Under the pieces are notes generated by a model, which was not told the origin of the DNA, searched no databases, and worked only from the letters and a program-made list of their open reading frames with translations. From an uncultured Shewanella sp. (GTDB lineage Bacteria; Pseudomonadota; Gammaproteobacteria; Enterobacterales; Shewanellaceae), in assembly GCF_947501665.1 (NCBI RefSeq), contig NZ_CANMWS010000010.1, positions 62,001-126,000 on the forward strand: a stretch of 64,000 nucleotides of DNA. The letters are read 5' to 3'. The position numbers and the translations under genes were made by a program. Every line of letters begins with the position of its first letter. Position 1 is the stretch's first letter. Of the stretch, positions 52,624 to 60,723 are shown piece by piece.

Positions 52624-54267
52624 CTAAATCTCATTTTCCCAACGTATTTGCCCGCCACGTAAATCGTCGAGTCGATCAATATAGCTGGCTTCTAATACAT
52701 GGCGCTTAATTTTGAGTGTGGGTGTTAATATATCATTTTCCACGCTCCAGATTTCATCTGTGATAATGATAGCATCGACTTTTTCATGGGACTCTAAATG
52801 GGTATTAACGCTATCTAATGTCTCTTTTAGAGACGTTCGAACTTCTTCTCTATGCTGTAAATTGGCGCCTTCAGACAATTGCACCAAGGCCATGGGTTGG
52901 GGTAACCCTGATCCTATGACACAGATTTGTTCAATGTGGAGATTTTTGGCGAGTTTGGTTTCGATGGGAACAGGAACGACATACTTACCTTTTGAGGTTT
53001 TGAAATTATCTTTTACTCTGCCAGAGATTGAGACATAACCCTCATCATCTATTGTACAAAGATCGCCTGTATGAAAATAGCCATCGCTATCAAAACAACT
53101 TTGCGATAACGCGTCATTTTTATAGTATCCTTTCATTAAGCCTTTGCTTTTTACTAGTAATTCACCGTCATCACCTTGCTTAATATCGCAGCCCTCAACG
53201 GGACGGCCAATGGTACCAATTTTATTCGGATTGAAAGGTAAATGCAGTAAAGACAATACGCTATTTTCTGTCATTCCCCAGCCTTCACTGATATTGATAT
53301 CGATATTATGATACCAAGTGATGAGTGATGGAGGGATAGGAGCCGATCCAGAGCCAAACACTTTTGCATTATTTAGCCCTAAGCCTTTTTTTATTTTATT
53401 TTTTATTAATGTGCTAACAATGGGGATTTTCAATAAAAGATTGAGTTTACTTGCCCCAATTTTGTCAATAATATTTTTTTGAAATAGGCTCCATAATCGA
53501 GGTACAGAAAAGAACAAGGTAGGAGAGGCGCGTTTAACATCATCAACAAAGGTGTCTAAGTTTTCAACAAAGGCGACACTGGCGCCGGAGTAAAAAGAAG
53601 CACCCTCAATAATGACGCGCTCGGTGATGTGAGCTAGAGGAAGATAAGAAATCAGCCTATCACTTTTATCGAGAGTCACTTTCTTCACTGCCGCTTCTGC
53701 CGTCCAAGAATAGCTAGAGAAAGGATGGATCACTCCTTTTGCTTTTCCTGTGGAACCAGAAGTATAAACAATACTCATAATCGTATCACTGGCTGGCAGT
53801 GGGATATCTTTTAGGGGTTGCCCTAAAGTTAATAATTGTGGCCATTGATATTGGGCTGGCATTGTTTCATAAGGCATTGCTAGCCGGAGTATATCACCAC
53901 TAACCCCAACTTCTTGCTCTGGCCAATTATCGAGTTTCCCAATCATAATAGCTTTAGCGTCGCTGTGCTCTAGTGTATATCGAATGGTATCAGCGTTGGC
54001 GGTTGGATAAATAGGGACACTCACATAACCTGCATACATGAGTGTCAAATCAGTGATAAACCATTCTGCACAGTTTTTTGACAAAATGGCGACTTTATCC
54101 CCAGGGACTAGGCCAAGATGACGTAATCCCCCTGCCAGTTGCTGTACTTGGTCATAAACCTCTTTCCAAGTAAATTCTTTGTATTGGCCATTTATAGGTT
54201 GTTTTAAGTAGACTTGGTCTCCTTGAGTGGCGACCCAGTGCTCGAGCATTTCAATAGGACTTTTCAT
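52624..54267 (-). CDS. Long-chain acyl-CoA synthetase-like AMP-dependent ligase
   Basis: The 547-residue ANL-superfamily protein has the P-loop SIVYTSGSTGKAKGVIH, LPLAHITERVI, GWGMTENS and SGRVKDNFKTSKGKYVVPVPIE. This set is typical of FadD15/FAA-type ligases that activate fatty acids to acyl-CoA. It stands alone between the Ca/Na antiporter gene and the LysE gene. It may act in lipid uptake; specificity is not visible. Confidence 0.9.
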   Translation of the reverse strand: MKSPIEMLEHWVATQGDQVYLKQPINGQYKEFTWKEVYDQVQQLAGGLRHLGLVPGDKVAILSKNCAEWFITDLTLMYAGYVSVPIYPTANADTIRYTLEHSDAKAIMIGKLDNWPEQEVGVSGDILRLAMPYETMPAQYQWPQLLTLGQPLKDIPLPASDTIMSIVYTSGSTGKAKGVIHPFSSYSWTAEAAVKKVTLDKSDRLISYLPLAHITERVIIEGASFYSGASVAFVENLDTFVDDVKRASPTLFFSVPRLWSLFQKNIIDKIGASKLNLLLKIPIVSTLIKNKIKKGLGLNNAKVFGSGSAPIPPSLITWYHNIDINISEGWGMTENSVLSLLHLPFNPNKIGTIGRPVEGCDIKQGDDGELLVKSKGLMKGYYKNDALSQSCFDSDGYFHTGDLCTIDDEGYVSISGRVKDNFKTSKGKYVVPVPIETKLAKNLHIEQICVIGSGLPQPMALVQLSEGANLQHREEVRTSLKETLDSVNTHLESHEKVDAIIITDEIWSVENDILTPTLKIKRHVLEASYIDRLDDLRGGQIRWENEI

Positions 54268-54360
54268 TAGTGCCCAACTCCGTTTGCTATATTATCCTTA
54301 GTCTTTAATCCAGTATGGACACTTTTGTTATTGAAGACAAATAGTTTTGTTAATGACTTT

Positions 54361-54954
54361 TTAATCAAATAACAGTGGATAAATCGAAGCGATCAGTAAC
54401 CCTGCCATGATGATATTGAACAGGCGTAGCCGAGCTGGGTTAGACAATACCTGACGAGATTGCCGACCGACTAAGGTCCAAAAGCTCACGGAAGGTAAGT
54501 TAACGAGGGCAAAAATGACCGCACAAAGTAAAATCGATTGAACACTGTGAGAAGGGGTATAGGCGCTCATGGCCGTGAGTGCCATGGTCCATGCTTTAGG
54601 GTTAACCCATTGAAAGCTAGCTGCTTGTAGAAAGGAAAGCGGTTGAGTTTGCTGCTGATTGTCTTTGTCTACCGATGTGGTTGCAATTTTATAGGCTAAA
54701 TACACTAAGTATGTAATGCTCACCGTTTTTAATATTGAATAACTCATAGGATAAAGATCGAAAATCTGTATGAGTCCCACGCCCACTAAAAAGACCATAA
54801 AGCTAAAACCTAGCCCAATACCTAGCATATGAGGAATGGTTCTAGAAAAACCAAAATTAGCGCCCGAAGATGCCAGCATGATGTTATTAGGCCCTGGCGT
54901 AATGGTAGAAACGAAGGCAAAAGTAATGAGTGCGCCGATAAGGTGGTAATCCAT
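54361..54954 (-). CDS. LysE-family amino acid exporter
   Basis: The protein has six predicted helices and the LysE/RhtB signature TPGPNNIMLASSGANFGFSRTIPHMLGI, then SFQWVNPKAWTMALTAM. I choose ATG 54954 (MDYHLIGALITF) with AAGAGA upstream rather than the longer start at 54990. It exports an amino acid from the cytoplasm. The divergent Lrp/AsnC regulator 102 bp away probably controls it, as is common for this family. Confidence 0.92.
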   Translation of the reverse strand: MDYHLIGALITFAFVSTITPGPNNIMLASSGANFGFSRTIPHMLGIGLGFSFMVFLVGVGLIQIFDLYPMSYSILKTVSITYLVYLAYKIATTSVDKDNQQQTQPLSFLQAASFQWVNPKAWTMALTAMSAYTPSHSVQSILLCAVIFALVNLPSVSFWTLVGRQSRQVLSNPARLRLFNIIMAGLLIASIYPLLFD

Positions 54955-55055
54955 ATGTGATCTCTTTTTATGTGTTTTATAATATTGCAATTATAATTCT
55001 TAATTGGAGGTGTTATCTTGTTTTATAATCCTAATAATGACTATATGAACAATAT

Positions 55056-55508
55056 ATGATGAAATTAGACAAAATAAACGCAAGAATATTGCAAGAGTTG
55101 AAGTTGGATGGAAGAGTGAGCAATGCAGAGCTTGCTGTTCGAGTCGGGCTTTCTCCATCGGCATGTTTAAGGCGAGTACAGGAATTGGAGCGCTTGGGTG
55201 TGATCACGGGGTATAAAGCCGTTTTGGATCAATCTGCTTTGGGGGTGGGGTGTATTGCATATATTGCTGTTGGTCTAAGCGATCATAGTAAAGCGGCGCA
55301 GCAAGCTTTTGAAGTGGCCATTACACGATCGAGTGAGGTTATAGAGTGTCATAATATCACAGGATCTTATGAATACTTATTGCGGGTCGAGACGAAAGAT
55401 TTAGCGACCTATAAGATATTTCATACCGAAACCTTAGGCACATTACCTCAAGTTAATGAAATTACAACCTATGTCGTTATGGACTCTCCTAAGGATGAAC
55501 GGGCTTGA
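55056..55508 (+). CDS. Lrp/AsnC-family transcriptional regulator
   Basis: The 150-residue protein has the AsnC-type helix-turn-helix LDKINARILQELKLDGRVSNAELAVRVGLSPSACLRRVQELE and a RAM ligand domain (ITGSYEYLLRVETKDLATYKIF). It is divergent from the LysE-type exporter and likely regulates it in response to an amino acid. The gap of about 100 bp holds the shared promoter region. Confidence 0.94.
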   Translation: MMKLDKINARILQELKLDGRVSNAELAVRVGLSPSACLRRVQELERLGVITGYKAVLDQSALGVGCIAYIAVGLSDHSKAAQQAFEVAITRSSEVIECHNITGSYEYLLRVETKDLATYKIFHTETLGTLPQVNEITTYVVMDSPKDERA

Positions 55509-55722
55509 GATGAGAGACACTTCATCTTTTATATTTTCGCTTCTTTTCATTTCTTGAAATCCTGATGAGTTCACTAGTGATAAGGTTCATTCGTGGTCTG
55601 TATCTTGTCGTTTCATGCTTTAAATATCTTAATATACGGGAATGTTTTCGTTAAATGTGAAGCGTGTACCACATCGACTTTTATTATACGAAGCTGTGAG
55701 ATGGTCATATTGATTTAGCTAT

Positions 55723-56126
55723 ATGTACGCGAATACGACATTAGGTGGAAGAAACTATGCTTATCCAGATACTTGCTACACTTTAGGGGAACGGTGACTG
55801 CTGCTGTTCTGTATCCTAATATATCTGAAGGCACAATGTGCGATGCTTCAACATCAACGACTACAGTGTTAATTGATGGTGGCCTTTCGGTTACTCAAAT
55901 ATCCAGTATTACCTTAAGTACAGGAGACAGTAGTGGAGTATTGGGTGGCGTTGCTTCGGGTCAAATGATGGGGTCTACCAGTTTCACTTTGGGCTGTACT
56001 GCTGTCATGGTGGGAGGGATGCCAGTGCAAAGGCTTACGAGCACGACGGCACCAAATGGCACATCACCTAAGTGTGTGGGGGTGACATTGGTATCTTCAC
56101 AATATAAAGTGAGGGTATTAAAGTGA
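55723..56126 (+). pseudogene. PAAR-like (DUF4150-type) protein gene with a frameshift
   Basis: The ATG at 55723 encodes MYANTTLGGRNYAYPDTCYT, like the start of DUF4150/PAAR-like spike-tip proteins, but stops at about 55797. The frame continuing to 56126 contains the rest of that family: GTVTAAVLYPNISEGTMCDA, STGDSSGVLGGVASGQMMGS and FTLGCTAVMVGGMPVQRLTS. One missing base near 55773-55795 would join the two. The 3' frame alone could start at TTG 55773, but it would lack the conserved beginning. PAAR-like proteins tip T6SS spikes; no other T6SS gene is present here. Sequencing error, decay and recoding are all possible. Confidence 0.65.
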
Positions 56127-56180
56127 ATAGTCTCTCGTTCGATATCACATAATGCTTGTGACATCGAACAAGAGATATGT

Positions 56181-58376
56181 TTAAAATCGGACAGAAATAC
56201 CTGCTCCACCATAATAATCTGAGTCATAATTAACGGTAAAACTAATGCGGCGTGTCAGCCAATAATTTAACCCCACTCCCCAGCTAGTATAGGCATAGGA
56301 GTCATACTCAAATTCAGTGGTTAAACTTAACCTATCAGTAATTTGAAAGGGCTTACTGAGTTGAGTGCGAAGATTGCCACGATGATCAACCCAGTTTAAG
56401 CTATCAATATCGAAAGGCAGTAAATAATAGAAACCCAGTACGCCTCTATTTCTATGGGGATCCATGTCAGTATCTGCGTCAAATCCAGCATATAAAGAAA
56501 AGAAACGGTTAAAGTAGCGGTAGTAACCGACGCTAAAATCGTATTCATCATCCCAGTTGTATTGCCAGTTTAATGCGACATTATTGCGAGAATTGGTTGT
56601 CATTAATACTCCTTCGGTCATTTGACTAAAAAAGCCTGCATCTGACCATGTATACCAAGGATCTTCATAAGCTTTATCACGTTGTGCCATGACATCTGGA
56701 GCGACTTCAGTGCCTTCATAATGGACGATACGTTCCATGCCTGACACCATGTGATAGAGGTTGTGACAATGAAAAAACCAGTCTTTTTCTTCATTGGCGG
56801 CAAATTCTATGATAGTGGTATGCATAGGGGCGACATCAACTGTATGTTTGAGGGTAGAGTAGTCTCCTTGTTCTGTGACAACTCGAAAGAAGTGTCCGTG
56901 GAGATGTAAAGGATGGCGCATCATGGTTTTGTTAGTCATGATGAAGCGAACATTTTCGCCTTTTTTGATGGCAATGATGGCGTCTTCAGCCAAGGTTTTA
57001 TTATTGAACGTCCAAAGGTAGCGATCCATATCTCCCGTTAAATCAAGCTTTATTTCTCGCCAAGGGCGATTTTTTGGTAATTTTGTTTTATCTATCGCTC
57101 TTAATTTGCTGTAAGGAGCAGCAGGTCGCTTATCGAGTGTGCCGCCCGTAAATTGATTTTTCATTATGTCGCTTTTGTCTGCCATGCCTTTCATTTTTGT
57201 GTTGGGCATGTTTGTTTTCATGTTTGCCATGCTATTGGCACCCATTTCGGTATTATTGATGTTTGAAGGGGTCTTTATTGTTGTAGTAGGGCTTTTTTGG
57301 GGCATACTTTTCATGGCAATCATAGCATTAGTCATATCAACACTGAGCTGGTAAATATCGGGCTGAGGGATATCTGTCGCTGGATATTGTTGACTATTAA
57401 GATCGCCTATCCAAGTGGAAGTATAGCCAGTGCCGTCAAAAGAGGTGGCACGAAATTCATACTGTCCATTTTGTGGGATTTTAACGAGGAAGTCATAGCT
57501 TTCAGCTGTTGCTATCAATAATCGTTCAAGATTCGTTGGTGTGATGTCAAGTCCATCTGCTGCAATAACCTTAAGGGGCCCACCAGCATAATTGAGGTAA
57601 AAATAGGAAGAGGTACTGGTATTGGTGACTCTTAAACGTAATAATTCTCCCGGTTTACCTTTAACTTGCCAATGGGGTTGTCCATTGGTGATAAATGCAT
57701 CGTAGCCTACATCGGACAAGTCTGCATCGAGTACATTATAAAAGTTTCTTTTAATTAAGTTGCCAAAACTATTGCTTTTTATGGCTCCAGTGATTGTCTG
57801 TACTTGATTTTTTTTCAATGTAAAATAAGGACTATTACGTTTTAGACTGCGTAAGTTATGGCTCGGTATTTCATCATTCCAGTCACCAATACTAAGTACG
57901 ACATCTCTAGGAGCATCTTCTGTTACGGTTTTTGGATGGATAACAATAGTGCCTTTAAGGCCATATTGTTCTTGTAATTTGAAATGTGAGTGATACCAGT
58001 AAGTGCCTGTTTGAATAAGGGGGAAACGGTAAACTTCTGTTTTTCCTGGTAGTACAGGTAAAGTGGTGACATAGGGCACTCCATCAACTGCATTGGGTAC
58101 AAGTAAACCATGCCAGTGAACGGTGGCGGGGACAGATAATGTGTTGGTGACTTCCATTACTGCAATATCACCTTCTGTGAATTCTAAGGTTGGACCGGGC
58201 ATTTGGCCATTGATGGTAATCGCTTGAATTTCTTGTCCGGTGACATTGACTGGACCTTTGGCGATATTTAATTGGTAGCGTACTTCTTTTGCTTGAGCAA
58301 AAAAAATAGAAAACAATAAAACAAGTGAAGATAAAATAAAGAAGCGATTGAGACTGTTCCTTAATTTTGGTGTCAT
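56181..58376 (-). CDS. Multicopper oxidase fused to a CopB-like outer-membrane barrel
   Basis: The 731-residue protein has a signal peptide (LSSLVLLFSIFFAQA), three cupredoxin domains with the copper motifs T-V-H-W-H-G (87-90), Y-W-Y-H-S-H-F, H-P-L-H-L-H-G-H-F-F and H-C-H-N-L-Y-H-M, and a Met-rich insert near residues 375-400 as in CopA/CueO. About 150 further residues after the last copper motif resemble the CopB outer-membrane protein (beta strands, YYRYFNRFFSLYAGFDADTD and a C-terminal V-R-F). It probably oxidises Cu(I) in the periplasm while held by a membrane barrel. Only one copper gene is present here. Confidence 0.85.
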   Translation of the reverse strand: MTPKLRNSLNRFFILSSLVLLFSIFFAQAKEVRYQLNIAKGPVNVTGQEIQAITINGQMPGPTLEFTEGDIAVMEVTNTLSVPATVHWHGLLVPNAVDGVPYVTTLPVLPGKTEVYRFPLIQTGTYWYHSHFKLQEQYGLKGTIVIHPKTVTEDAPRDVVLSIGDWNDEIPSHNLRSLKRNSPYFTLKKNQVQTITGAIKSNSFGNLIKRNFYNVLDADLSDVGYDAFITNGQPHWQVKGKPGELLRLRVTNTSTSSYFYLNYAGGPLKVIAADGLDITPTNLERLLIATAESYDFLVKIPQNGQYEFRATSFDGTGYTSTWIGDLNSQQYPATDIPQPDIYQLSVDMTNAMIAMKSMPQKSPTTTIKTPSNINNTEMGANSMANMKTNMPNTKMKGMADKSDIMKNQFTGGTLDKRPAAPYSKLRAIDKTKLPKNRPWREIKLDLTGDMDRYLWTFNNKTLAEDAIIAIKKGENVRFIMTNKTMMRHPLHLHGHFFRVVTEQGDYSTLKHTVDVAPMHTTIIEFAANEEKDWFFHCHNLYHMVSGMERIVHYEGTEVAPDVMAQRDKAYEDPWYTWSDAGFFSQMTEGVLMTTNSRNNVALNWQYNWDDEYDFSVGYYRYFNRFFSLYAGFDADTDMDPHRNRGVLGFYYLLPFDIDSLNWVDHRGNLRTQLSKPFQITDRLSLTTEFEYDSYAYTSWGVGLNYWLTRRISFTVNYDSDYYGGAGISVRF

Positions 58377-58807
58377 TGTTCATTCCTTGAGACATGTATA
58401 TGAGGGCGTGCAAGCCTTTTAAGCATAAGAATAGAAAATGCTTTTTGCGAATATTCACGATTAAATAACCTGAACTTCTTTGGCGTCGTCGGCTTGGGTT
58501 CCTGACGTCGCTCTACCTTTACCTTCCCTGGTGTCGTCGGCTTGGGTTCCTGACGTTGCGCTATTTTTTATCTACTTCTCAGCGTGATAAAAACACATTT
58601 ATTTCGAATGTTATTTAACCACGAAAGATAAACAGGCCTAGTAAATGTGTTTTCCTTGTTATTTTAAGTCAGAACACCTGTATACGACTTTAGAATATCT
58701 AAGTGATTTTTATGACAATTGAATTAAATTGTGGAAGCAATTAAATGAGCATTTTATAAAATTTTAATCTTATTGGATTAAATCAAAGTAAATGTCGAGG
58801 TAGGATA
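58377..58807. other. Intergenic region with a GC-rich direct repeat
   Basis: About 430 bp without a gene. Two 34-bp copies of a GC-rich sequence (GTCGTCGGCTTGGGTTCC, then TGACGT) at 58481-58514 and 58530-58563, 49 bp apart, stand out from the AT-rich surroundings. No known element name. The promoter of the 58808 gene should lie in the right part. A GAGGTAGGA ribosome site precedes its ATG. Confidence 0.55.
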
Positions 58808-60466
58808 ATGGAAGGCTTACAGCTTGGGGGGGCTTCAGCAACGAGTCGCTGGAATACACATTATATTAGCACAGAAGAAATCGCTCATGTGAATAATGTT
58901 CGCTTTGGTGAGAAGCTTTGGGATTGGCTATGTGATGCGGTTTGTGGGACCCATAGAGCTGAAGCCAAGGAGTATATTCGACAACTTGATGCACTTGAAA
59001 ATAAACCGTCTTCTGAAACAAGCAGTGAAAAAAGAGTGCTTTTCTTCAAGCTATCTAACTTAACCTCAAATGATTATATTAATATTGACCGCTCAAACGG
59101 AGAATTGAAATATCAAATAGGGTATTTTAAAGGTAATGTTAAAGATTATCAGGTACTCAAAACTTGGACTCGCCCTAAACTTGATAGTAATGAATTATTA
59201 GCGCAAGCATCTAAAGCTAAAGGGTTACAAGACAGGTTAGTGAAAGCGTTTGATGTGCAGATACAAAGCCAAGGCAAACCTACTCTTAGGGCTGTGCCTG
59301 TTTATATGGCCCATCGTTATGCTTCAAGTGAATTATCTCCTCCTTTGCATGCGTATATTATGGCGGGAGAGCCGGGTTCTAAGCATGCGCAACTTTTTGG
59401 TGAAAAAAATGACATGACTCGCTCTAAGGTTGAGCTGAGTGATACGTTTATGACTGAGTTATCAAAAGCAAAATATGTGACGAAAAGCAGCGATGGAACG
59501 AAAATGAAAGTGTTTTTTGAGGAACCAATCCTTAAAGCCGTTTCTGCATTAAAAGGCGAAAATTATGCTTTTCTTGATGGGTTTGTGGATGCCATTAAGA
59601 GAGAACTGAATAAATTTGATGCAGAAATGAAACTGACAGAGTCACATCGCATTGGATTAGGTTATCTTGCGGCAAAATGTAATGGGCAACAGGGATTTTA
59701 TAATATGGATCCTCGTAAAGGTTTTACCCATAATGAGGATATGCGTTACTTTGAGCAGCAAAAAGGCCCAGTTAAACAACAGCCTGTTAAATTGACGACA
59801 ATACAAGAAATCACTCGAGAACAGCGGATTTATCAGGATTACTTAAATGAGAAACTGGGGCTTAATGGGTTAGAGCAACAGCCTAGCGGTGTCAAAATGA
59901 CCAAAGAGCAACAACAATATGCTCAAGTTATTAATCAGTTAAAGAGAAATAATGGTGAACATGTCATTGCCAAACATGCCCAGAAAATGGAACTAAAAGA
60001 TCTGGTTCATGAAAAGCATATGCTAACGGAGCCTGAGAGAAAAGCACTAAAAGATCGCACTATGGTGGTTTATACGGCTTTACCGACTAATAGCCCATTT
60101 GAATCAAACTGTAATCGAACTGCGGCAACTTACCTTCAAGCGGCAATTAACAGAGAGAAAGGTTTGCCGATAGATGTTTATCAGGAAGTTAAATCAGGTA
60201 CTCGATGGGCATTAGCGGGCAATACACGAAGACATATCCATAATCCATTGCAAAGTCAAAAAGTGACCAAGGATAGCATTGGCGAGCAGGAATTTCTTGA
60301 AATTCAGCAGCGTCATCCACATGTTATACCGCAAGATGAGCAATCAATGGTGTTGGGTAAGAAGCAAGTGGAAGATTTTAAATCACAAAATAGTCAATAT
60401 ACTGGCTATAGCCGATTAAGAGCCGTTGTGAATTCATTATCGAATTTTTTTACTAGTCAGTCTTAA
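58808..60466 (+). CDS. Effector-like protein with a Salmonella SPI-2 type N-terminal domain, copy 1
   Basis: This 552-residue protein has no signal peptide. Residues 35-60 read E-K-L-W-D-W-L-C-D-A-V-C-G-T-H-R-A-E-A and then K-E-Y-I-R-Q-L. Residues 75-85 follow with V-L-F-F-K-L-S-N-L-T-S. From memory this matches the conserved N terminus of SifA, SseJ, SseI and SopD (W-E-K-I/M-x-x-F-F-x-x-T-H-x-x-E-A, then F-x-L-x-x-L). That region directs type III secretion there. The rest is unlike those proteins. A conserved Cys435, His476/478 and a following Asp could be a cysteine hydrolase site, which is inference. GAGGTAGGA precedes the ATG. A paralogue follows. Confidence 0.72.
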   Translation: MEGLQLGGASATSRWNTHYISTEEIAHVNNVRFGEKLWDWLCDAVCGTHRAEAKEYIRQLDALENKPSSETSSEKRVLFFKLSNLTSNDYINIDRSNGELKYQIGYFKGNVKDYQVLKTWTRPKLDSNELLAQASKAKGLQDRLVKAFDVQIQSQGKPTLRAVPVYMAHRYASSELSPPLHAYIMAGEPGSKHAQLFGEKNDMTRSKVELSDTFMTELSKAKYVTKSSDGTKMKVFFEEPILKAVSALKGENYAFLDGFVDAIKRELNKFDAEMKLTESHRIGLGYLAAKCNGQQGFYNMDPRKGFTHNEDMRYFEQQKGPVKQQPVKLTTIQEITREQRIYQDYLNEKLGLNGLEQQPSGVKMTKEQQQYAQVINQLKRNNGEHVIAKHAQKMELKDLVHEKHMLTEPERKALKDRTMVVYTALPTNSPFESNCNRTAATYLQAAINREKGLPIDVYQEVKSGTRWALAGNTRRHIHNPLQSQKVTKDSIGEQEFLEIQQRHPHVIPQDEQSMVLGKKQVEDFKSQNSQYTGYSRLRAVVNSLSNFFTSQS

Positions 60467-60660
60467 TATTAAACATTTTAAGGCAGAAACTATATACATT
60501 CATTTTAAAATAATGAGAGTTAGATAGCATTAAAAATTGAATATGTATCATGATGAATTAGATAAAAAATTGCTATGATCCCTGAGCTCTTAATTAGGAT
60601 TACTTTCTTTAAATTGACAAAGGGAATGTTATTTTTACGACAGTTTGTTTTGTTTTTAGG

Positions 60661-60700
60661 AAGAAATTACAAGCTTAATCGATTAAGTTTGTAATTTCTT
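60661..60700. promoter_or_regulatory. Forty-base near-perfect palindrome upstream of the second effector-like gene
   Basis: The arms AAGAAATTACAAGCTTAA and TTAAGTTTGTAATTTCTT are complementary except for one G-T pair, which is also stable in RNA. This gives an 18-bp stem with a 4-base loop TCGA. It lies 24 bp before ATG 60724. It could be a terminator of the first gene, an operator or a leader hairpin; a T-run is weak. Confidence 0.6.
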
Positions 60701-60723
60701 TAATTTAAACATAGGGCAGGAAA

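Noticed and set aside
58467..58480. TAACCTGAACT resembling a MITE end
   Set aside because: Only 11 bases match and no second end or conserved interior is found; chance is likely.
60605..60642. Sigma-70 promoter before the second effector-like gene
   Set aside because: TTGACA at 60614 is perfect but no acceptable -10 box lies 16-18 bp downstream.
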